6,690 nucleotides of DNA from Deltaproteobacteria bacterium (GTDB taxonomy: Bacteria; Desulfobacterota; Desulfobacteria; Desulfobacterales; SURF-15). The DNA is taken from NCBI GenBank assembly GCA_024644775.1, contig JAHEHB010000308.1:1-6690 (forward strand), read 5' to 3'. The position numbers and the translations under genes were made by a program. Shown piece by piece: positions 1-5,726 of the stretch (the stretch's first letter is position 1; the number at the start of each line of letters is the position of its first letter). The notes under the pieces were generated by a model. That model did not search any database. It was not told the DNA's origin and saw nothing but the letters and a program-made list of their open reading frames with translations.

Positions 1-11
1 AACTGCTCAGT

Positions 12-1232
12 TCAAGGCTTTTTGATAAGCATATAAAGATCACCTTCTTGCTTGAAATGCCATGCGGCAGTTTCAGCCTTTTGACCGGTTCCCCAGAACA
101 GATCGGCCCGGCCCGGCCCCTTGATGGCGGAGCCGGTATCCTGGTTCAGCACAAATCTTGAGAATTCAGACCAGCCCGTAATTTTACCCTGACGATTAAT
201 TGTTGGCTTTTTTGATCTCATAAATGCCAAAGCACCCTTTGGAAAGAGTTCGGCATCCAAGGCAAGTGATCTTCCCTTTGTTAGCGGGACCTCGATGTTT
301 CCCAATGATCCTTCCTGTACCTGCCTAAAAAAAATGTATGAATCATTATGTTCATGCACCTTCTTGAGAACTTCGGGATGGGAATTTAAATATTGTCGAA
401 CCCTCTGAATAGACAGTTCAGAACGCGTCAGGAATCCCCCGTCAAGAAGATACCTCCCATAACTTCGGTAACGTCGGCCGTTTGAGGCGTCATAGCTTAC
501 GAGAATCGTTTGTTCGTCAGGCAGCTTTAACCGGCCGGCCCCTTGGATATGGAGAAGATAGGCATCCATTGGATCCTTGAGCCAGGCAATTTCCAGTTTT
601 TTCCCCTCGAGCACTTTCTCAATTTCGATCTCATATCGCGTATAGTAGGGTAGAATTTGATGATTCTGAATTCGTGCAAAAACACCTTTGCGATCATCCG
701 TTTTGCCAAAATGTGACCGATCGACTTCAATCAGATCATCCGGTCTTCGGTAGATTGGATATTTGTATGTATTGTCCGGTTGTAACCTCGCATCACAAAT
801 CGGTTCATAATAACCCGTAAAAAGAACTTTTTTATTCGAGGGACGTCCGGACACACGATAGACGCGAAATCGTTTGCGGATTTCTCTGTTAAACCGGTCT
901 TTATTCTGCTTTTTGGATATTATTTTTAGAAATGATGTTTGGGTGTCGAAAATCTGACGGCAAGGAATTTGATGAGGCCCATAATAAAACACTTTTTGGG
1001 GATCGAGTCGTTTCAGGTATGACAGATTTCGCTGAATGGCCAATGACAGCAGCTCATAGTTCATGTCATCTTGAAATAACAGGCCGTCACTTTGAATCGG
1101 TCGAAGCGCTCCGCTGTTTGATTGAGTTGCTTTGCAGATTGGAAGATAAGACCCGAATACGAGGGATATTTGAATGATCAATATAGCGAGAAGAAAACGT
1201 GGTTTTTTCTGTAGCAATGCCGTTGGATTCAA
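12..1232 (-). CDS. mltA: MltA-family membrane-bound lytic murein transglycosylase A
   Basis: Predicted lytic transglycosylase that cleaves the MurNAc-GlcNAc bond of peptidoglycan with formation of 1,6-anhydro-MurNAc, acting in the periplasm during wall turnover. The 406-residue protein has a basic then hydrophobic N-terminus (about residues 9-30), consistent with a signal peptide or anchor. The MltA domain carries FTGYYEP (138-144) and a DPMDAYLLHIQGAGRL block (220-235). The C-terminal 3D domain has NQDTGSAIKGPGRADLFWG (363-381); by comparison with E. coli MltA, D377 matches catalytic Asp308 and D365 the earlier conserved Asp. E. coli MltA is a lipoprotein, but here the only early Cys (C33, in LPIC) lacks a standard lipobox. 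The start codon is TTG; an in-frame TAA lies 11 codons upstream and there is no ATG or GTG between. No clear Shine-Dalgarno precedes the TTG. It lies downstream of the amidohydrolase on the same strand and has its own promoter. Family assignment is firm; the exact start is less sure. Confidence 0.94.
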   Translation of the reverse strand: MNPTALLQKKPRFLLAILIIQISLVFGSYLPICKATQSNSGALRPIQSDGLLFQDDMNYELLSLAIQRNLSYLKRLDPQKVFYYGPHQIPCRQIFDTQTSFLKIISKKQNKDRFNREIRKRFRVYRVSGRPSNKKVLFTGYYEPICDARLQPDNTYKYPIYRRPDDLIEVDRSHFGKTDDRKGVFARIQNHQILPYYTRYEIEIEKVLEGKKLEIAWLKDPMDAYLLHIQGAGRLKLPDEQTILVSYDASNGRRYRSYGRYLLDGGFLTRSELSIQRVRQYLNSHPEVLKKVHEHNDSYIFFRQVQEGSLGNIEVPLTKGRSLALDAELFPKGALAFMRSKKPTINRQGKITGWSEFSRFVLNQDTGSAIKGPGRADLFWGTGQKAETAAWHFKQEGDLYMLIKKP

Positions 1233-1261
1233 TGGTCGACCAATAGAAAGAATTTATATCC

Positions 1262-1290
1262 TTTATACATTTTGCCGTTTTTTCTGTCAA
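1262..1290 (-). promoter_or_regulatory. Near-consensus sigma70 promoter for mltA
   Basis: On the minus strand, TTGACA (1290-1285) and TATAAA (1267-1262) are separated by exactly 17 bp. This is a perfect -35 and a 5-of-6 -10. Transcription would begin near 1255, giving an untranslated leader of only about 23 nt before the TTG start of mltA. An AGGGT/ACCCT inverted repeat with a 12-nt spacer lies just upstream of the -35; it is short and may be chance. I see no terminator between the amidohydrolase stop and this promoter, so read-through from upstream could add to expression. Confidence 0.75.
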
Positions 1291-1341
1291 GGGTAACACA
1301 CTAAAGACCCTGGGCCACGTCATTTAATCGGAATTTATTGC

Positions 1342-1362
1342 CTGATCGCTGACTGCTGACAG
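1342..1362. repeat. Three tandem CTGAYNG heptads
   Basis: Plus strand reads CTGATCG, CTGACTG, CTGACAG back to back, a 7-bp period kept over 21 bp in the gap between the amidohydrolase and mltA genes. The copies agree at CTGA and at the final G. On the minus strand it lies about 20 bp beyond the amidohydrolase stop codon. It could be a small degenerate intergenic repeat or a remnant of a longer one. It forms only a weak hairpin and has no U-tract, so I do not call it a terminator. Confidence 0.4.
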
Positions 1363-1383
1363 CTTCCAATTGAGTGTTTTCCC

Positions 1384-2619
1384 TTAATCGGGGCATGAAG
1401 GTCTTGAAAAATCAGCATCGAAAAAACGACCGTTTAGATAGATTCGTTCAATGCGGCTCAGGCTCTCGGGTAATTCAGAGGGAGCCCCTTTCACCGCGAT
1501 AAATGTTGCAGTTGCATTCCGGGTTAATCGTCCGCTGTCGTTTAGACCCAGCAATGTTGCCCCGTTTAGTGTCCCACACCGGACGGCTTCCTGTATCGAA
1601 AATCCAGCTTCTATCAAAAGATTTAATTCTTCAATAACCCCCCTGCCATGGTGAACGCCCAAGCTTCCCGCATCGGTTCCAAGGGCAATGAGTACTCCAA
1701 GCGCCTTTGCAACGGCAATCTGCTCAAGTTGATGATCCAGGTTTCTTTGAGGGACATCCGTATGTATACGGGTTGCGTTCAGGTTTGCTGCATACGCCTT
1801 CATGGTAAATGCGGTGGGTACCCAAAATACCCGACGATCCGCCATCTTCTTTAAGTTTTCTTTTCCCATAAAGAATCCATGTTCTATTGAGCGAACCCCA
1901 GCGTTAATGGCAATCTCTACCGGCGTTCTACCATTGGCATGTACCATTACTGGAAGACATCGACGGTTTGCTGCATTGACTGCATTGGAAAGTTCGTTTA
2001 AAGTGAACTGTGGTTTGGTTTGTTTCCCAAAACAAATTAAGCTGTTTAAACCGGAATTAACGATCTTTACCTGATCGACCCTATCTGTTTCTTTTATAAT
2101 GGCATCTGCCAGTGTTCCGTTTTCAGGTGGTGTCCGTCCGATCAGACGTCCATAGCGGTTGGGGTAATGCCAGGCTTTTCCGGAGACATTCACGCGAATG
2201 GACGTTTTGTCACCATCGAGGTAAGCACGCTTATACCGCAGCGTGTGCGCTTTTCGATCGCCGCCGTCTCGAATTGCGAGCACGCCATGTTTAAAATGTT
2301 CGGCGATATGTCCTGCAATTACCGGTTTAATTTCTTCAAAGGATGCATCCAGCTGGTTTTCACGAATGGTGCGCTCTGCAGTCCCGGACATAAACAGATG
2401 GGCATGGCTGTCAATTAGCCCCGGTAGGACGGTGCAATGGTTTAAGTTTTGAATATTTGGTAATCCGGCATCTTCGTTAATTGAATTTCGAATGGAAACA
2501 ATTTTTCCCCGGTCTACTTTAACGATGACCTCTTTTTGAACGGGGCCACCGCTACCGTCGATCAGCCATCCGGCACGAAGCTTAAAAGAATCTGTCATAG
2601 AATCATGCCCGCGTGTCAC
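1384..2619 (-). CDS. Metal-dependent amidohydrolase (imidazolonepropionase/prolidase-like), substrate unknown
   Basis: A 411-residue amidohydrolase-superfamily enzyme, probably cytoplasmic since no signal peptide is visible. It has the usual small beta-sandwich around the ends (LIDGSGGPV near 19-27; ERIYLNGRFF near the C-terminus) and a TIM-barrel core. Metal ligands can be placed: HAH at 72-74, K185 in VKIVNSG (position of the carbamylated lysine of binuclear members), H227 in VMVHANG, H247 in SIEHG, and D316 in LGTDAGS. This set resembles the COG1228 group, which includes Xaa-Pro/Xaa-Arg dipeptidases and imidazolonepropionase-like proteins; the actual substrate cannot be read from sequence. 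The GTG start overlaps the cinA stop (GTGA), implying translational coupling. An ATG at codon 8 (2598) is an alternative start, and neither has a strong Shine-Dalgarno. The 4-nt overlap with cinA argues for one transcript, though a shared function is only inference. Confidence 0.88.
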   Translation of the reverse strand: MTRGHDSMTDSFKLRAGWLIDGSGGPVQKEVIVKVDRGKIVSIRNSINEDAGLPNIQNLNHCTVLPGLIDSHAHLFMSGTAERTIRENQLDASFEEIKPVIAGHIAEHFKHGVLAIRDGGDRKAHTLRYKRAYLDGDKTSIRVNVSGKAWHYPNRYGRLIGRTPPENGTLADAIIKETDRVDQVKIVNSGLNSLICFGKQTKPQFTLNELSNAVNAANRRCLPVMVHANGRTPVEIAINAGVRSIEHGFFMGKENLKKMADRRVFWVPTAFTMKAYAANLNATRIHTDVPQRNLDHQLEQIAVAKALGVLIALGTDAGSLGVHHGRGVIEELNLLIEAGFSIQEAVRCGTLNGATLLGLNDSGRLTRNATATFIAVKGAPSELPESLSRIERIYLNGRFFDADFSRPSCPD

Positions 2620-3863
2620 GAACTTAGCATTTCCCGTCGTAGCAGCTCAAGCGCAGCCATTGCGAAGATGGTTTTATTTCTCAACCGCTCTTGGTAGTGG
2701 AATTGATATCGTTTGCCTTCGGAACTGTCGGGTGTCGCAAGACCGATGCATACCGTCCCAACCGGTTTTTCCGGTGTGCCGCCATCCGGCCCTGCAATAC
2801 CGCTTGTGGAGAGCCCATAGGTGGCTCCGGAGATTCTGTGAACCCCCTCAGCCATTTCTTTTGCGGTTTCTTCATGTACCGCACCGTATTTTGAAATGGT
2901 TTGTTCTGAAACGCCGAGTATCTTTATCTTTGCATCATTCGAGTAAGTCACCCCTGAAAAAAGCAAATAATCGGAGCTGCCCGGAACATTCGTTATCCAG
3001 TCAGAAATCAAGCCGCCCGTGCAACTTTCAGCAAGCGCTATCGTGGCATTTCTTTGCCGAAACAGGTTCCCGACTTCTTCTTCCATGGTGTTTCCGTTTT
3101 TTGAAAAGACCTTTTCCCCAAGCGTGTTCACGGCCCAATCGGAAGCCCGTTCCAGTTCACGCCGGATGGCCTCCTCATCAGCCCCTCTTGCATAGAGCTT
3201 CACCTGTATGACCGGAAACTCGGCACGCAACCCCACCTTTATATTCGGAAACTCGTTTGGTAAATCTGCCACCCGTTCACCGGTTTCTGCCTCTGTTATA
3301 CCAAACACCGATATTGTATTTGTCAATGAAATCGATCTGTTCTTGCCTTGCAGTATCGCTATTCTAGGCACGATCTCTTCTGCCATAAATCTTCGCATCT
3401 CCACCGGAACACCCGGCAGAAAAAATAAAATACACCGGTTTATTTTTAGGGCAAAACCGGGTGCTGTCCCCATTGGATTTAAGAGACATTCCGCGCCTTT
3501 TGGAAGCATCGCCTGTTTACGGTTCGACGGTGGCATGGGACGGTTTCTTGCCTTAAAAAAATTTTCGACAGATAAAAGTGCTTGCTTATGGAGAATCAAT
3601 TCGACACCGGCAGCCTTTGCAGCCGCTGCTGCCGAAAGATCATCGTGGGTCGGACCCAGTCCCCCGGTTGCGATGGCAATATCGCATCGGTTACTCATTT
3701 CCCCCAAAATAGAAACCAATGTTTCCATATCGTCGCCGACACAGGTGTGGCGAAAGACTTTCAGTCCGGACGCTTCGAGCGTTTGAGCAATATAGGCTGA
3801 ATTGGTATCTACAATCGCTCCTGTTCTTATTTCATCACCTGTGGAAAGGATTTCCGCGATCAT
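2616..3863 (-). CDS. cinA: CinA-family protein, two domains: CinA N-terminal plus NMN amidohydrolase (PncC-like)
   Basis: Full-length 415-residue CinA. The N-terminal MoaB/MoeA-like domain (about 1-170) shows STGDE (7-11), ATGGLGPTHDD (65-75), NPMGTAPG (129-136) and FLPGVPVEM (148-156). The C-terminal PncC domain (about 258-410) shows AESCTGG (278-284), with the conserved serine of the amidase site, and SGIAGPDGGTPEKPVGTV (354-371). Characterised relatives deamidate nicotinamide mononucleotide to nicotinate mononucleotide, recycling pyridine nucleotides, and some also hydrolyse ADP-ribose. Both domains look intact with no missing motif. The ATG start is directly preceded by an in-frame TAA; AAAGGAG lies 13 nt upstream (3883-3877), slightly far but good. 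It is the first gene of a leftward unit with the amidohydrolase and is divergent from the trp operon. The name recalls competence-induced genes of Gram-positives; nothing here points to competence. Confidence 0.95.
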   Translation of the reverse strand: MIAEILSTGDEIRTGAIVDTNSAYIAQTLEASGLKVFRHTCVGDDMETLVSILGEMSNRCDIAIATGGLGPTHDDLSAAAAAKAAGVELILHKQALLSVENFFKARNRPMPPSNRKQAMLPKGAECLLNPMGTAPGFALKINRCILFFLPGVPVEMRRFMAEEIVPRIAILQGKNRSISLTNTISVFGITEAETGERVADLPNEFPNIKVGLRAEFPVIQVKLYARGADEEAIRRELERASDWAVNTLGEKVFSKNGNTMEEEVGNLFRQRNATIALAESCTGGLISDWITNVPGSSDYLLFSGVTYSNDAKIKILGVSEQTISKYGAVHEETAKEMAEGVHRISGATYGLSTSGIAGPDGGTPEKPVGTVCIGLATPDSSEGKRYQFHYQERLRNKTIFAMAALELLRREMLSS

Positions 3864-3899
3864 TTAATACGAGTGTCTCCTTTGGATTTGGTATATTGT

Positions 3900-3919
3900 G
3901 TCATCTTTTTGATGATGAC
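3900..3919. repeat. 6-bp inverted repeat GTCATC-N8-GATGAC upstream of cinA
   Basis: GTCATC (3900-3905) and GATGAC (3914-3919) are perfect inverted copies with an 8-nt centre. A shorter register TCATC-TTTTT-GATGA is also possible. The element sits 37-56 bp upstream of the cinA start and overlaps the only promoter-like -10 I can find for that gene. It could be a protein-binding operator or an RNA hairpin in the cinA leader; the sequence alone does not decide. Confidence 0.4.
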
Positions 3920-3940
3920 TTTATCGGGCTATGAAGTCAA
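3912..3940 (-). promoter_or_regulatory. Candidate promoter for cinA-amidohydrolase
   Basis: On the minus strand TTGACT (3940-3935, 5 of 6) is followed after 17 bp by CATCAT (3917-3912, 4 of 6). The -10 is poor, so this is a tentative call. The right arm of the GTCATC/GATGAC inverted repeat covers the -10. The transcript would have a leader of roughly 40 nt containing the AAAGGAG ribosome binding site. Confidence 0.35.
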
Positions 3941-3952
3941 GATAGAATCGTA

Positions 3953-3962
3953 ACGGATCCGT
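3953..3962. repeat. 10-bp perfect palindrome ACGGATCCGT in the divergent region
   Basis: ACGGATCCGT is its own reverse complement and is flanked on both sides by GTAAC-type sequence (GTAAC at 3950-3954 and 3961-3965). It lies between the trp -35 (3977) and the putative cinA -35 (3940), a position suited to a regulator acting on either promoter. It does not resemble the E. coli TrpR operator. Chance occurrence is possible. Confidence 0.3.
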
Positions 3963-3976
3963 AACCCAAAAAAATC

Positions 3977-4006
3977 TTGACATTTAAATAAATAAATATA
4001 TTGTAA
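3977..4006 (+). promoter_or_regulatory. Promoter of the trp operon
   Basis: A perfect -35 TTGACA (3977-3982) is followed by a strongly A/T-rich stretch. The -10 is ambiguous: TATTGT (3999-4004, 16-bp spacer) or TTGTAA (4001-4006, 18-bp spacer); TATATT at 3997 fits better by sequence but leaves only 14 bp. Transcription would start near 4010-4014, giving about 16-20 nt before the trpL start codon. I see no TrpR-like operator in the -10 region, so control probably rests mainly on attenuation. Confidence 0.65.
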
Positions 4007-4029
4007 AAAAAAAGGACGGATAGAAAATT

Positions 4030-4122
4030 ATGCGTATTCGAAATCGAATCAATCGCTTCAACAAATGGTGGTGGTGGCAGATCCACAGCGATGGGTTTGC
4101 CAACGGAACGTCATCCGCATAA
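4030..4122 (+). CDS. trpL: trp operon leader peptide with four tandem Trp codons
   Basis: A 30-codon ORF, ATG to TAA, reading MRIRNRINRFNKWWWWQIHS and then ten further residues ending in SSA. Codons 13-16 (4066-4077) are four consecutive TGG, which is overwhelming evidence for a tryptophan-sensing leader: ribosome stalling here reports low charged Trp-tRNA. The N-terminal part is rich in Arg and Asn. The ribosome binding site is modest (GGACGGA ending 9 nt before ATG). The ORF lies between the trp promoter and the attenuator hairpins, and its codons 22-26 contain the segment that can form the antiterminator. The peptide itself probably has no function beyond being translated. It is too short for ordinary gene calling and is likely to be unannotated. 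Confidence 0.93.
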   Translation: MRIRNRINRFNKWWWWQIHSDGFANGTSSA

Positions 4123-4174
4123 TGATTCGTTAAACGCAGAGACCGTGGGCAAACCAGACGCCACGGTCTTTTTT
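4094..4174 (+). promoter_or_regulatory. Trp attenuator: antiterminator (2:3) versus terminator (3:4)
   Basis: Segment 2, GGTTTGCCAACGG (4094-4106, inside trpL), pairs with segment 3, CCGTGGGCAAACC (4143-4155), over 12 of 13 positions with one A-G mismatch. Segment 3 is also the ascending arm and loop of the terminator, so the two structures exclude each other. A ribosome stalled on the Trp codons would cover sequence to roughly 4090, leaving segment 2 free to make the antiterminator. A ribosome reaching the stop at 4120-4122 would mask part of segment 2 and favour termination. A competing 1:2-type fold is visible but weak: GTGG (4074-4077) with CCAC (4083-4086), TGGC (4075-4078) with GCCA (4099-4102), or GCGATG (4088-4093) with 4112-4118 with one bulge. 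Confidence 0.85.
4138..4174 (+). terminator. Attenuator terminator hairpin (segments 3:4)
   Basis: GACCGTGG (4141-4148) pairs perfectly with CCACGGTC (4161-4168), a GC-rich 8-bp stem with a 12-nt loop. Pairing can extend by three bases into the T run. It is followed by six T (4169-4174). This is a textbook intrinsic terminator placed 19 nt after the trpL stop codon. It is formed when segment 3 is not captured by segment 2. Confidence 0.88.
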
Positions 4175-4179
4175 ATGGA

Positions 4180-4214
4180 AAAAGGGTCGTGGGAAACACC
4201 ACGGCCCTTTTATT
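4180..4214 (+). terminator. Second terminator-like hairpin before trpE
   Basis: 4180-4192 pairs with 4199-4211: a 13-bp stem with one G-U pair and a GAAACA loop, followed by a U-rich tail (TTTTATTGTT). Its core repeats the GTGG/CCACGG motif of the first hairpin. As an unconditional terminator it would shut off trpE, so it is either leaky or conditionally disrupted. Segment 4 of the attenuator (4161-4174) can pair with its ascending arm (4179-4192) over 14 bp. The tail is less U-rich after the stem than in the first hairpin, so its strength as a terminator is uncertain. Confidence 0.6.
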
Positions 4215-4232
4215 GTTGGAAAGGATGATCTT

Positions 4233-5714
4233 ATGCTGATTCGCCAATTTCCAGATAAAGAAACATTTTGCAAACTGGCAGGGCAATATAATGTCGTTCC
4301 GGTTTGTATCGAGACGCTGGCGGATACCGAAACACCGGTGTCGTTGCTGAAAAAAATTAACCACAACCGAGGCCCTGCGTTTCTGTTCGAGAGTGTCGAG
4401 GGAGGAGAACGTTGGGGACGCTATAGTTTTTTGGGTGCATCCGCACGAAGCCATGTTCGCATATTTTCCGATGTTATAGAAATTCTGGAAAATGGATCTA
4501 CAAAAAAAATCTCACATAACGGAGATCCCTTTTCCGTTCTACGAAAGTTTATGGATCAATATAAGCCTCCACAACTATCAGGGCTACCACGATTCTGGGG
4601 AGGTCTGGTTGGATATTTGACGCATGAGGCGGTATCGTTTTTTGAATCCATTCCAAACAAATTACCAAAAAATGCGCCGTTGGCCCATTTCATTATGCCC
4701 GATGAAATCCTCATTTTCGATAACATACAACACACCCTTTTATCTGTTGTTATTGCATTTCTGCATGGCAAACAGGATGCAGCCGATGTCTACCAGGAGG
4801 TTATGGATCGGAATACCCTTCTATTGCAGAAAGTAAAATCGGAATTATCCGATGAAAATGCAGTCACAAATCAACAATCGATGAAATTGGAGCCGCTTTG
4901 GGAAGATGACATTTATCAGTCTTTTGTAAAAAAAATAAAAGAATATATCCATGCGGGGGATGTTATTCAAACAGTTATCTCTCAGCGTTTTGTCTGTTCA
5001 CCGCCGCCAGATCTTTGGACCCTTTATCGGGCACAGCGATATATTAACCCATCGCCGTATCTGTTTTTTCTTCATTTAGATGAATTGGCACTGGTTGGTT
5101 CCTCCCCGGAGAGCATGGTACGACTTGAAAATAGGATTGCAACGCTTCGCCCCATCGCCGGCACTCGACCGAGAGGGAAAACCGAACAGGAGGATCGATT
5201 GCTTGCCGATGAGCTTCTGAAAGATGAGAAGGAACGTGCAGAACATCTCATGTTAGTCGATTTAGGCAGAAACGATTTGGGCCGTATCGCACAAACAGGC
5301 ACTGTTCAGGTAACAGATCTGTTGATCGTTGAAAGGTATTCCCATGTAATGCATCTGGTATCTAATATTAACTGCGATATGAAACCGGAATACGATGCCT
5401 GGGATCTGCTGCGCGCAACCTTTCCTGCCGGGACCTTAACAGGTGCTCCCAAGGTAAGAGCCATGGAAATAATTGCAGAGCTGGAAAAAGAACCCAGAGG
5501 CCCCTATGGAGGTGCTGTGGGCTATGTTTCATTCCACGGGAATATGGATATGGCCATTACCATCCGCACCGCCTGCATCCAAAACAATCAAATGATCGTC
5601 CGTGCGGGTGCGGGGATTGTGGCCGACTCCGATCCGGAACGCGAACGTATTGAAACGCAGAATAAAGCGATGGCCATACAGAAAGCATTGGAGTTGGTGC
5701 AAAATGGCCAATAA
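4233..5714 (+). CDS. trpE: Anthranilate synthase component I
   Basis: Large subunit of anthranilate synthase, which converts chorismate to anthranilate with ammonia delivered by TrpG, the first committed step of tryptophan synthesis. The 493 residues are close to the usual family length. The N-terminal region (FLFESVEGGERWGRYSFLG, 50-68) corresponds to the Trp feedback-binding part, completed by INPSPYLF (271-278). The chorismate-binding domain (about 225-488) shows GSSPES (289-294), RPIAGTRPRG (306-315), DEKERAEHLMLVDLGRNDLG (331-350), PAGTLTGAPKVRAMEII (398-414), GPYGGAVGY (423-431) and VRAGAGIVADSDPE (456-469). Ala in PIAGT, where PabB has Lys, identifies TrpE rather than aminodeoxychorismate synthase. 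The ATG is preceded by GGAAAGGA at 7 nt. Feedback inhibition by Trp is likely from the conserved site, on top of attenuation. Confidence 0.98.
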   Translation: MLIRQFPDKETFCKLAGQYNVVPVCIETLADTETPVSLLKKINHNRGPAFLFESVEGGERWGRYSFLGASARSHVRIFSDVIEILENGSTKKISHNGDPFSVLRKFMDQYKPPQLSGLPRFWGGLVGYLTHEAVSFFESIPNKLPKNAPLAHFIMPDEILIFDNIQHTLLSVVIAFLHGKQDAADVYQEVMDRNTLLLQKVKSELSDENAVTNQQSMKLEPLWEDDIYQSFVKKIKEYIHAGDVIQTVISQRFVCSPPPDLWTLYRAQRYINPSPYLFFLHLDELALVGSSPESMVRLENRIATLRPIAGTRPRGKTEQEDRLLADELLKDEKERAEHLMLVDLGRNDLGRIAQTGTVQVTDLLIVERYSHVMHLVSNINCDMKPEYDAWDLLRATFPAGTLTGAPKVRAMEIIAELEKEPRGPYGGAVGYVSFHGNMDMAITIRTACIQNNQMIVRAGAGIVADSDPERERIETQNKAMAIQKALELVQNGQ

Positions 5715-5726
5715 AGGAGAGCAATT

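Noticed and set aside
1..12. AACTGCTCAGTT inverted repeat just beyond the mltA stop, as a possible terminator.
   Set aside because: Only 5-bp arms with a 2-nt centre, and the window ends there, so no U-tract can be assessed.
932..1177. 81-codon plus-strand open frame inside mltA.
   Set aside because: No ribosome binding site or family resemblance; it lies opposite the N-terminal part of mltA.
1251..1253. ATT as an alternative mltA start, 5 nt after AAGGA.
   Set aside because: ATT starts are very rare, and the AAGGA overlaps the edge of the -10 region and would not be transcribed from the predicted promoter.
1229..1270. A 13-codon ORF (ATG at 1270 on the minus strand) whose TGA overlaps the mltA TTG start, resembling a coupled leader peptide.
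   Set aside because: Its start codon lies in the promoter, upstream of the expected transcription start near 1255, so it should not be in the mRNA. It has no codon bias suggesting a sensor.
2660..3211. 183-codon open frame on the plus strand, antisense to cinA.
   Set aside because: Low-complexity, Arg/Pro/Ser-rich translation typical of a shadow frame; cinA on the other strand is a complete recognised gene.
3208..3786. 192-codon open frame on the plus strand, antisense to the cinA N-terminal half.
   Set aside because: No recognisable domain and it lies wholly inside conserved CinA motifs; explained as a shadow.
4007..4232. T-box or TRAP-type control of the trp operon.
   Set aside because: No T-box consensus and no array of spaced GAG/TAG triplets; the Trp-codon leader peptide and 2:3/3:4 pairings explain the region.
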